8,130 nt of DNA from the NCBI GenBank assembly GCA_964551305.1, contig CAZKBT010000092.1, forward strand, positions 1 to 8,130, given 5' to 3'. The stretch is from JBAZDC01 sp041654595 (GTDB lineage Bacteria > Pseudomonadota > Gammaproteobacteria > Burkholderiales > Burkholderiaceae_B). The position numbers and the translations under genes are program-made. Below, piece after piece: positions 1 to 5,479 of this stretch. Numbering within the stretch: the stretch's first letter is position 1; every line of letters starts with the position of its first letter. The notes under the pieces are model-generated. The model was not told the origin of the DNA and ran no database searches. It saw only the letters and a program-made list of their open reading frames with translations.

Positions 1-54
1 GTTTTACTCCGACGATTCCGACGAAAGTGGGTCAGTTTTCAACCGGCGTTGACA
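1..54 (-). mobile_element. Terminal end of an IS21-like insertion sequence (runs off the left edge)
   Basis: Read on the minus strand, the segment starts with TGTCAACGCCGGTTGAAAAC and continues into ACTGACCCAC. This TG-starting end with a GGTTGAAAACTGACCCAC core resembles IS21-family termini as I remember them; no database was searched. The junction is sharp: the transposase frame to its right stops matching its family exactly at base 54/55. The rest of the element, including any istA/istB genes, lies outside the window, so the family assignment rests on the end alone. Confidence 0.5.
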
Positions 55-183
55 CGAAGGGGAAAGGTCGTAGGCCCGGCTGGCCTCGGCGACTGTCGTC
101 TTGCCTTGGATGATGTCAATGACCAGCGCGCTTTTACGCTTCGCTGTCCAGCGCTTGATGTCTTCGTCCATCTTCAAACTCAT
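55..183 (-). pseudogene. Truncated IS3-family transposase orfA (helix-turn-helix subunit)
   Basis: The frame starts with ATG at 183 after a GAGGAAATCACC ribosome site. It encodes 43 residues, MSLKMDEDIKRWTAKRKSAL followed by VIDIIQGKTTVAEASRAYDL and SPS. This is the N-terminal helix-turn-helix region of the DNA-binding orfA product of IS3-type transposases, which normally bind the element's ends. After SPS the frame runs into the IS21-like end, adds about 16 unrelated residues and stops at base 4, so the catalytic orfB part is missing. A GTG at 204 extends the frame by seven residues but has no ribosome site. The gene is broken and probably inert. Confidence 0.7.
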
Positions 184-232
184 GGTGATTTCCTCGATTA
201 TCACCTGAGCAGAAATTCACTGGGTCATTACA
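55..232 (-). mobile_element. IS3-family-like element remnant, left end plus start of orfA
   Basis: This fragment carries the 5' part of an IS3-type orfA (start at 183) and about 49 bases of leader. On the minus strand the leader begins TGTAATGACCCAGTGAATTT at base 232, a TG-starting end of the kind IS3-family elements have. The other side is cut by the IS21-like end at base 54/55, so this element is nested and broken and cannot transpose alone. The outer boundary at 232 is inferred from the TG/CA rule and from the change in sequence character to its right; it could be off by several bases. Confidence 0.5.
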
Positions 233-248
233 CGCGGGCCCTAATTTA

Positions 249-689
249 TTGGAGGCTTTGGAGGTGCAGCTCGAATTGCGCCGTGTTCTGGGTAGCGAGC
301 TGGAGCTGCCTTTCAAGGCGAGCTCGCTTTACTCTCTGGGTATGGCGCGACTGACCGACGGCGATAAACAATTCGTTAAACAGTTTGTGCAAGACAGGAT
401 GAGTGATGTAAATGGCAAAGTTTCAGGATTGATAAGTATCCCGATGTGGGAATCTTATATGAAGCAGGAATGCCAGGCCGAGTTGGAAAAAGTCTACGAG
501 AAGTATGACGATCTTCTCGCCGAGGTTGTCGACGGGAATGATGAAGATAGCATGATCAGTGGGCTGTATCTGGAGAGATGCGCGCAATTGCAGAAAGAGC
601 GCACGGCGGAAATCAACGAAGTGCTTTTCAAGCGCACGATGGAAATTTCGAACATGCCTATCTCGGCTATGGAGATGGATATTGTTTAG
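249..689 (+). CDS. Hypothetical protein; probable 3' remnant of an IS-truncated gene with an acyl-carrier-like N-terminus
   Basis: The frame is open from the IS end at 232 to the stop at 689, with TTG (249) and ATG (342) as possible starts; neither has a convincing ribosome site, as expected for a gene that lost its 5' end. The first ~30 residues (ALEVQLELRRVLGSELELPF and on to SLGMARL) align, by my own reading, with helices II-III of FAS/PKS acyl carrier domains. The codons just before, 237-251, read G-P-N-L-L where such domains have G-x-D-S-L. The remaining ~115 residues are hydrophilic, probably helical and rich in Glu/Lys, and I do not recognise them. Base composition is clearly less GC-rich than the rest of the window and codons are less GC-ending, which suggests acquired DNA. 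An intact small protein from 342 (115 aa) is the alternative. Confidence 0.5.
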   Translation: MEALEVQLELRRVLGSELELPFKASSLYSLGMARLTDGDKQFVKQFVQDRMSDVNGKVSGLISIPMWESYMKQECQAELEKVYEKYDDLLAEVVDGNDEDSMISGLYLERCAQLQKERTAEINEVLFKRTMEISNMPISAMEMDIV

Positions 690-708
690 ATGTGGCGGCT
701 TCCCTTTT

Positions 709-1272
709 TCAGCCGTTGCCGCCCCGTGTCCAAAAGACGTCGGGGCGGTTTTGCGCGCGGTTCAGCGCCCTGGCCAATACGAAGCAGAGATCCGACAAGC
801 GGTTCAAGTAGAGCCTGGCGTGGACGCTGCTCCGCCTGCCGGGTTCCGTCACGCGATCCATATGGATGACGGCTCGTTCGGCGCGGCGGCATACAGTGCG
901 CGCCAGATGGGCCAGCGCGGCGCAGCGGTGGCCGCCGGGCAGGATGAACTCCCGCAGGCTGGGCAGTTCGGCGTTGTAGCGGGTCAGGGCTTGCTCGAGC
1001 AGAGCGACGTGCTCGGCATTCAGGGCGGCGTGGCCGGGGATGCAAAGTTCGGCCCCCACGTCGAACAGATCGTGCTGTATGCGCGCGCAGAGCGCGTCCA
1101 CGTCCTCGGGCAGCGTTTCAGAGCGCAGTAGTCCGATCACGCTGTTCAATTCGTCGACGTCGCCTATCGCGGCGATGCGCGGATCATCCTTGGGCACGCG
1201 CGCGCCGTCACCCAGGCCGGTGTCGCCCTGGTCCCCCGTTCGGGTGGTGATGATGGACAGGCGGGTGCTCAT
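709..1272 (-). CDS. Cob(I)alamin adenosyltransferase, PduO type
   Basis: A 187-residue protein that transfers the adenosyl group of ATP to cob(I)alamin, giving adenosylcobalamin (coenzyme B12), in the cytosol. Family signatures appear in the expected order: the ATP-binding TRTGDQGDTGLGDG (residues 10-23), the GDVDELNSVIG segment (37-47), DLFDVGAEL (68-76), LPGG (111-114), the Arg/Glu-rich CRRAER (128-133) and NRLSD (157-161). Length is normal for the family. The ATG at 1272 has GAGGAG seven bases upstream and lies directly before the first conserved block; the frame stays open to 1617 but that extension has no family resemblance. No cobalamin riboswitch or B12-synthesis neighbour is visible, so it is more likely housekeeping salvage than part of a pathway operon. 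It is transcribed away from the CusF-like gene and its 3' end contains a terminator hairpin used by the opposing gene. Confidence 0.9.
   Translation of the reverse strand: MSTRLSIITTRTGDQGDTGLGDGARVPKDDPRIAAIGDVDELNSVIGLLRSETLPEDVDALCARIQHDLFDVGAELCIPGHAALNAEHVALLEQALTRYNAELPSLREFILPGGHRCAALAHLARTVCRRAERAVIHMDRVTEPGRRSSVHARLYLNRLSDLCFVLARALNRAQNRPDVFWTRGGNG
719..752 (+). terminator. Rho-independent terminator for the 249-689 frame, inside the 3' end of the opposing gene
   Basis: CCGCCCCG (719-726) pairs perfectly with CGGGGCGG (741-748) and is followed by TTTT. Inside the loop GTC (728-730) can pair with GAC (736-738). It lies 30 bases after the stop at 689. The same bases encode the last residues of the minus-strand adenosyltransferase, so the hairpin must satisfy both. 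In the minus direction it lies before that gene's stop, so it is less likely to work that way. Confidence 0.6.
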
Positions 1273-1304
1273 GCTGGGGTCTCCTCGATAGCGGCGCGGC
1301 AGGC

Positions 1305-1331
1305 ATGCTATCCTGAATGGATCGATAGCAT
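1305..1331. promoter_or_regulatory. Inverted repeat between the divergent adenosyltransferase and CusF-like genes
   Basis: ATGCTATC (1305-1312) and GATAGCAT (1324-1331) are perfect inverted repeats of 8 bases separated by 11 bases. The repeat lies in the 75-base gap between the divergent starts at 1272 and 1348 and ends just before the AAGGAG ribosome site (1334-1339) of the CusF-like gene. It could be an operator for a dimeric regulator or a hairpin in the leader. I cannot match it to a known regulator, and it does not look like a typical CueR or CopR site. Confidence 0.35.
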
Positions 1332-1347
1332 CAAAGGAGTGTAGCGT

Positions 1348-1644
1348 ATGTCTATCTTCAACCAGCGGGTACTCGGCTCGGCGGCCATGGCAATCGCCGC
1401 CGTCGCCGTGCCCGCGCATGCCGCCGAAGAGGCGTCCGCTTCCGGGGAAGTGCGCCGCGTCGATGCGCAAGCCGGCAAGATCACGATCAAGCACGGCGCC
1501 ATTTCCGACCTGGGGCTGCCGGCCATGATTCTGGTGTATCAGGCCGCGCCGGACTTGCTGAAAGGCGTACAGCCTGGCGACAAGATCAAGTTCACGGCCA
1601 AGCGCGAGGCCGGGCAATACGTGGTCACCAGCATCACCAAATAG
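1348..1644 (+). CDS. CusF-like periplasmic copper-binding protein with altered metal site
   Basis: A 98-residue protein with a clear Sec signal peptide (residues 1-25, basic N-terminus, hydrophobic core, cleavage after AHA) and a small CusF-type OB-fold domain: GEVRRVDAQAGKITIKHGAI, then LPAM and VQPGDKIKF. CusF proteins bind Cu(I)/Ag(I) in the periplasm and hand it to the CusCBA efflux pump. Aligned by eye with E. coli CusF, the His ligand (H49) and first Met (M60) are kept, but the cation-pi Trp is Leu57 and the second Met is Leu62. Metal binding may be weaker or altered. ATG 1348 has AAGGAG eight bases upstream. There is no cus pump gene next to it; it stands alone between the adenosyltransferase and hslU, convergent with hslU by 15 bases. 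The fold assignment is fairly safe, the copper role less so. Confidence 0.75.
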   Translation: MSIFNQRVLGSAAMAIAAVAVPAHAAEEASASGEVRRVDAQAGKITIKHGAISDLGLPAMILVYQAAPDLLKGVQPGDKIKFTAKREAGQYVVTSITK

Positions 1645-1659
1645 CCGCCGCCGGCCCGC

Positions 1660-2991
1660 CTACAGCACGTAGCGGGCCAGATCCTGATTCGAGGCGGCTT
1701 CTTCGAGCTTGTCGTTGACGTAAGCGGCGTCGATCACCACGGTCTTGCCGTCGTGCGCCGAGGCATTGAAGGACAGGTCCTCCAGCAGCCTTTCCATGAC
1801 GGTGTACAGGCGTCGCGCGCCGATGTTCTCGTTGCGCTCGTTGACCTCGAACGCCAATTGCGCCAGCCGCCGCAGGCCTTCCTCGTGAAAGTCCAGATCC
1901 ACGCCTTCGGTCGCCATCAGGGCCTTGTACTGCTTGGTCAATGAAGCGTCGGTGTCGTTCAGGATGCGCAGGAAGTCTTGCGCCGTGAGCGAATCCAGTT
2001 CCACGCGTATCGGGAAGCGTCCCTGCAATTCGGGTATCAGGTCCGAAGGGCGCGACAAATGGAAAGCGCCCGATGCGATGAACAGGATGTGGTCGGTGCG
2101 CACGACGCCATACTTGGTGTTGACCGTCGTGCCTTCCACCAGGGGCAACAGGTCGCGCTGCACGCCCTGGCGCGACACTTCGCCGCCGCCGTTTTCCTGG
2201 CGCGTCGCGATCTTGTCGATCTCATCCAGGAACACGATGCCGTTCTGCTCGGCATTGGCAACGGCCGCCGTGCGCAGGTCTTCCTCGTTGATGCGGCGCG
2301 CCGCTTCTTCTTCGACCAGAAGCTTGAACGCCTCCTTGACCGTCATTTTGCGCATTTTCTTCTTGTCGCGGCCCAGGCCGGCGAACATGCCTTTGAGCTG
2401 TTCGGTCATTTCCTCCATGCCGGGGGGCGCCATGATCTCCATCGCCGGCATGGACTGCGAGACCTCGATCTCGATCTGCATGTCGTCGATGCGGCCTTCG
2501 CGCAGGCGTTTGCGAAAGACCTGCCGGGCCGTGTTTTCCTCACGCTCGGGTTCGCCATGCGCATTGCGGGCAGGGGATACCAGCACGTCCAGGATGCGGT
2601 CCTCGGCGGCGTCTTCGGCCTGTGTTCGGACGCGGCGCATCTCGATCTCGCGGGTTTGCTTGACCGAAATCTCGACCAGGTCGCGAACGATGGTGTCGAC
2701 GTCGCGGCCGACGTAGCCGACCTCGGTGAACTTGGTGGCTTCGATCTTGATGAAGGGCGCATCGGCCAGCTTGGCCAGGCGGCGGGCGATTTCGGTCTTG
2801 CCCACGCCGGTGGGACCGATCATGAGGATGTTCTTGGGGACGATTTCATTGCGCAGGGGGTCGGGCACTTGCTGGCGGCGCCAGCGATTGCGCATCGCGA
2901 CGGCCACGGAGCGCTTGGCTTTGTCCTGGCCGACGATGTGCTTGTCGAGTTCGGAAACGATTTCCCCTGGGGTCATGGAGGCAGCGGACAT
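1660..2991 (-). CDS. hslU: ATP-dependent protease ATPase subunit HslU (ClpY)
   Basis: A 443-residue AAA+ unfoldase, the same length as the E. coli protein. Hexameric HslU recognises and unfolds substrates and threads them into the HslV chamber in the cytosol. Visible parts: Walker A GPTGVGKT (59-66), the pore loop GYVG (92-95), an intermediate domain of about residues 110-235 with the usual Met/Lys-rich part, Walker B IVFLDE (252-257), a second AAA region with the Arg-containing ELQGRFPIRVEL, and the conserved C-terminus DLARYVL whose tail inserts into HslV to open it. The ATG at 2991 lies 33 bases after the hslV stop, so the two are one operon. No separate promoter was seen in the gap. No oddities. 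Confidence 0.98.
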   Translation of the reverse strand: MSAASMTPGEIVSELDKHIVGQDKAKRSVAVAMRNRWRRQQVPDPLRNEIVPKNILMIGPTGVGKTEIARRLAKLADAPFIKIEATKFTEVGYVGRDVDTIVRDLVEISVKQTREIEMRRVRTQAEDAAEDRILDVLVSPARNAHGEPEREENTARQVFRKRLREGRIDDMQIEIEVSQSMPAMEIMAPPGMEEMTEQLKGMFAGLGRDKKKMRKMTVKEAFKLLVEEEAARRINEEDLRTAAVANAEQNGIVFLDEIDKIATRQENGGGEVSRQGVQRDLLPLVEGTTVNTKYGVVRTDHILFIASGAFHLSRPSDLIPELQGRFPIRVELDSLTAQDFLRILNDTDASLTKQYKALMATEGVDLDFHEEGLRRLAQLAFEVNERNENIGARRLYTVMERLLEDLSFNASAHDGKTVVIDAAYVNDKLEEAASNQDLARYVL

Positions 2992-3024
2992 AATGGCTCG
3001 ATCTGTTCTGTTGATGCCGGGTGC

Positions 3025-3558
3025 TTACAGCACTTCGACGATGTGATTCTGGTTGGTGTAGATGCAAAGGTTGCCCGCGATCTCCAGCGACTTCTTGACG
3101 ATGTCGGCGGGCGCCAGGTCGGTATTCTCCAACAGGGCTTGCGCCGCGGACTGGGCATAGGCGCCGCCCGAGCCGATGGCCGCCAGGCCGCTTTCGGGCT
3201 CGAGCACGTCGCCGTTGCCGGTCAGGACCAGCGTGTGCTCCCGGTCGGCGACGATCAGCATGGCTTCCAGGCGGCGCAGCACGCGGTCGGTGCGCCAGTC
3301 GCGGGTGAGTTCCACGGCGGCGCGCATCAGATGGCCCTGATACTTTTCCAACTTGGCTTCGAAGCGTTCCTGAAGGGTGAAGGCGTCCGCCGTCGCGCCG
3401 GCGAAGCCGGCGAGTATCTTGTCATGATACAGGCGGCGGATTTTTCGGGCGGTGCCCTTGATGACGACGTTGCCCAGGGTGACCTGGCCGTCGCCGCCGA
3501 TGGCGACTTGGTCGCCCCGGCGGACGCAGACGATGGTGGTGGCGTGAAATTGTTCCAT
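3025..3558 (-). CDS. hslV: ATP-dependent protease catalytic subunit HslV (ClpQ)
   Basis: A 177-residue N-terminal-nucleophile threonine peptidase that forms the double-hexamer core of the HslUV complex. The catalytic threonine is Thr7 in HATTIVCVRRGDQVAIGGDG, so a propeptide MEQFHA must be removed; in many relatives the Thr follows the initiator Met directly. The active-site partners are Asp23 and Lys39, and the GSGGAYA turn typical of the family is present. ATG 3558 is preceded by AAGGAAG. It is the first gene of the hslVU operon, 108 bases after the stop of dksA, with a sigma-32-like promoter in that gap, fitting heat-shock control. Confidence 0.97.
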   Translation of the reverse strand: MEQFHATTIVCVRRGDQVAIGGDGQVTLGNVVIKGTARKIRRLYHDKILAGFAGATADAFTLQERFEAKLEKYQGHLMRAAVELTRDWRTDRVLRRLEAMLIVADREHTLVLTGNGDVLEPESGLAAIGSGGAYAQSAAQALLENTDLAPADIVKKSLEIAGNLCIYTNQNHIVEVL

Positions 3559-3579
3559 GAATCTTCCTTTAAGAACCCT

Positions 3580-3608
3580 AGATGAGGGCCGTCAAAGGAA
3601 AATTCAAG
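3580..3608 (-). promoter_or_regulatory. Sigma-32 (heat-shock) type promoter of hslVU
   Basis: On the minus strand, CTTGAAT (3602-3608) is followed after 14 bases by CCTCATCT (3580-3587). The E. coli sigma-32 consensus is CTTGAAA, a spacer of about 13-15, and CCCCATNT, so 6 of 7 bases and 6 of the 7 defined bases match. Transcription would start near 3573, giving a leader of about 15 bases that holds the AAGGAAG ribosome site. Position in front of a classical heat-shock operon supports the call. Confidence 0.75.
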
Positions 3609-3631
3609 AGGCCCCGATGGCGTTTCGGCCT
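3609..3631. terminator. Weak hairpin between dksA and hslV
   Basis: AGG (3609-3611) and CCGA (3614-3617) can pair with TCGG (3625-3628) and CCT (3629-3631), with a two-base bulge and a seven-base loop. T-rich bases follow on both strands. It lies 36-58 bases after the dksA stop and directly abuts the -35 element of the hslV promoter. It may attenuate dksA transcription, but the bulged stem is weak. Confidence 0.3.
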
Positions 3632-3666
3632 TTGTTTCAGGACCAGGTAATGGACGTCGCCCCGCC

Positions 3667-4107
3667 TCAGTCGCCGTACAGTTTCTGGCGCATTTCACGG
3701 CGTTCCTGGGCCTCCAGGGACAAGGTCGCCGTCGGGCGGGCCAGCAGGCGGGCGATGCCTATCGGTTCGCCGGTTTCTTCGCACCAGCCGTATTCTCCCG
3801 CATCGATGCGGGAGATGGCCTGCTGCACTTTCTTGAGCAGCTTGCGTTCGCGATCGCGGGTGCGCAGCTCGAGCGCATGCTCTTCTTCGATGGTGGCGCG
3901 GTCGGCCGGGTCCGGCACGAACTGGGTTTCGCGCAGGTTCTCGGTCGTGGCGCCGGCGTTGGCCAGGATTTCCTGTTCCAGGTCTTTCAGGCGCGCGCGA
4001 AAGAATTCCAGTTGCGCGGTATTCATGTAGTCGGACTCGGGCATTGCCAAGAGCTCTTCTTCGGTCAGTAGCCGTGCCTGGTTCTTGCTGGCTATGGATT
4101 TTGCCAT
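3667..4107 (-). CDS. dksA: RNA polymerase-binding transcription factor DksA, cysteine-poor form
   Basis: A 146-residue DksA that binds RNA polymerase through the secondary channel and, with ppGpp, controls rRNA and amino-acid promoters. The coiled-coil tip residues are kept in VPDPADRATIEEE (Asp66 and Asp69, equal to E. coli Asp71/Asp74), followed by the ELRTRDRERKL helix. The C-terminal globular part keeps only Cys109 of the four zinc ligands; the others are Thr112, Ser130 and Ala133 in GWCEETGEPIG and RPTATLSLEA. The fold must therefore be stable without structural zinc, as in the DksA2-type paralogues. From memory, this Cys-poor form is common in betaproteobacteria, so it may be the organism's main DksA. 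ATG 4107 has AGAGGAC eight bases upstream. It sits 69 bases after a zinc-type COG0523 gene and near zur, matching a zinc-shortage role, though that link is inferred. Confidence 0.95.
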   Translation of the reverse strand: MAKSIASKNQARLLTEEELLAMPESDYMNTAQLEFFRARLKDLEQEILANAGATTENLRETQFVPDPADRATIEEEHALELRTRDRERKLLKKVQQAISRIDAGEYGWCEETGEPIGIARLLARPTATLSLEAQERREMRQKLYGD

Positions 4108-4176
4108 GGTGTTGTCCTCTTTATTCGTGCTGATGCGACTGCGTCATTGCCTAGGGATAAAACAGGCTCGAACGTG

Positions 4177-5292
4177 TCACGCTAAGCATTGCTCCAGGCC
4201 CCGTTTGAAAATGTCTTCGGGGAGTTTACGTCCGATGAATACCATTTTGGTATTAGGTTTTTCACTGGACAGCCAAGGTTTGCCGGGTTCGGCTCCCATC
4301 ATCATGTGCACGCCCTGAAACAGCATGCGGCGGTTGGCGCCCTTCAGGTAGAGTATGCCCTTGTAGCGCAGCAGGTCCGGGCCGTAGACCTGGACGATGC
4401 CGCTCAGGAAGTCCTCGAGGCGCTCCGGGTCGAAGGGCCGCTTCGATTGGAACAGAAAGGCGCCGATGTCGTCGTCATGGTGGGCGTGATGATGGTCATG
4501 CTGATGATGGGCGCAGTGCGCGCCGCACGCCTGCCCATGCTCGTGATCATCGTCATGGCCGTGATGCTCGTGGCCGTGGTCGTGGCCATGATCGTGCGCG
4601 GCATCCGGATGTTCGTCTTCCAGGAAGGCGGGATCGATGTCCAGGATCGTGTTCAGGTTGAAGCCGCTGATGTCCAGCAGCGCCTTCAGGTCGGTTTCGC
4701 CGAAATGGACGGGCGTGATCGAGGCGCGCGGATTGATGCGCACCAGACGGGCGCGCAGGGCTTGGTAGTCGATGTCGTTGACCAGATCCTTTTTCGAGAT
4801 CAGGATGCGGTCCGCGAAACCGACCTGCTTCTGCGCTTCTTCCTGTTCATTGAGCGTCGCCATGCCGTGCAGGGCGTCGACCACGGTGATGATGGCGTCC
4901 AGCTTGTAATACTGGGCGATGTCGTCGTCCATGAAGAAGGTCTGGCAAACGGGGCCGGGGTTGGCCATGCCGGTAGTTTCGATGATGACGCGTTCGAAGT
5001 TCAAGTCGCCCGCCTGGTTGCGCAGGCGCAGGTCGTTCAAGGTGCGCATCAGGTCGCCGCGCACGGTGCAGCAGACGCAGCCGTTGTTCAGTTCGATGAT
5101 TTCTTCGTCGCTGTCCTGGACCAGCAGTTCGTTGTCGATGCTCTCCGGTCCGAATTCGTTTTCGATCACGGCAATGCGCCGGCCGTGGTATTCGGTCAGG
5201 ATGCGTTTGAGCAGCGTGGTTTTGCCTGCGCCAAGGAAACCGGTCAGTATGGTGACGGGTATCATTTTCTCAGGTTTGAAAGCGGCGGTCAT
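4177..5292 (-). CDS. COG0523/CobW-family GTPase with His-rich metal-binding loop, putative zinc chaperone
   Basis: A 371-residue G3E-family GTPase. Walker A is GFLGAGKT (18-25), then a GCVCC metal-binding motif (Cys72, Cys74, Cys75), ETTG (105-108) and SKKD (166-169) in the place of NKxD. A linker of about residues 227-274 holds 20 His, two Cys and many Asp, followed by the CobW C-terminal domain with KRPFDPERLEDFL and LLRYKGILYLKG. COG0523 proteins next to zur and znu genes are thought to deliver zinc to client proteins in scarcity; other members serve cobalt or nitrile hydratase. Here zur is 187 bases upstream, and Cys-poor dksA follows by 69 bases, so zinc is the best guess. The frame is open to 5382, but ATG 5292 has GAGG seven bases upstream and leads at once into the family start, while the extension looks non-coding. 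Confidence 0.9.
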   Translation of the reverse strand: MTAAFKPEKMIPVTILTGFLGAGKTTLLKRILTEYHGRRIAVIENEFGPESIDNELLVQDSDEEIIELNNGCVCCTVRGDLMRTLNDLRLRNQAGDLNFERVIIETTGMANPGPVCQTFFMDDDIAQYYKLDAIITVVDALHGMATLNEQEEAQKQVGFADRILISKKDLVNDIDYQALRARLVRINPRASITPVHFGETDLKALLDISGFNLNTILDIDPAFLEDEHPDAAHDHGHDHGHEHHGHDDDHEHGQACGAHCAHHQHDHHHAHHDDDIGAFLFQSKRPFDPERLEDFLSGIVQVYGPDLLRYKGILYLKGANRRMLFQGVHMMMGAEPGKPWLSSEKPNTKMVFIGRKLPEDIFKRGLEQCLA

Positions 5293-5408
5293 CGTAAAGC
5301 CTCGTGTGAGGAAGCGCCGTACGAAAAAACAGCAAGCGCCCGGCGCGCAAGGGAAATTCCCCGGCCGTACCGCTTTTTTCACGCACAGCGCATGAAAATC
5401 AACATGCG

Positions 5409-5437
5409 ATTACATCACAGGGTAGCCAATAGAGCAA
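5409..5437 (-). promoter_or_regulatory. Possible sigma-70 promoter for the COG0523 GTPase gene
   Basis: On the minus strand TTGCTC (5432-5437) and TGTAAT (5409-5414) are 17 bases apart. The -10 matches TATAAT at 5 of 6 bases; the -35 matches only TTG. It lies in the 187-base zur-COG0523 gap and would give a leader of about 110 bases. No Zur-like palindrome overlaps it, so zinc control of this gene, if any, would come by read-through from zur. Confidence 0.3.
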
Positions 5438-5479
5438 ACCCCTTGCCATGAAAGGCCTGGCCGGCGCCCGGGTTCGCGG

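Noticed and set aside
559..1131. 190-codon plus-strand frame across the terminator
   Set aside because: It overlaps the end of the hypothetical gene and lies antisense to the adenosyltransferase, with no start signal and no recognisable product.
1273..1347. Cobalamin riboswitch upstream of the adenosyltransferase gene
   Set aside because: The leader is only about 75 bases and shows no B12-box; too short for that RNA.
709..1617. 302-residue version of the adenosyltransferase
   Set aside because: The extra 115 residues overlap the CusF-like gene on the other strand and do not resemble the family; ATG 1272 has a strong ribosome site.
1978..3585. A 535-codon plus-strand open frame
   Set aside because: It runs opposite hslU and hslV, whose motifs are complete; long antisense frames are common in GC-rich genes, and its product shows no family features.
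5324..5348. Possible terminator hairpin with a T-run after zur (minus strand)
   Set aside because: Only a four-base stem with a three-base loop, separated by six bases from the T-run; too weak to call.
5293..5382. 30-residue N-terminal extension of the COG0523 protein
   Set aside because: The downstream ATG at 5292 has a ribosome site and opens the family fold; the extension is Cys/Arg-rich, non-conserved in style and overlaps likely leader sequence.
4189..5451. A 420-codon plus-strand open frame with apparent membrane helices
   Set aside because: It is antisense to the COG0523 gene. The Val/Met-rich 'helices' are just the complement of the His/Asp codons in the metal loop.
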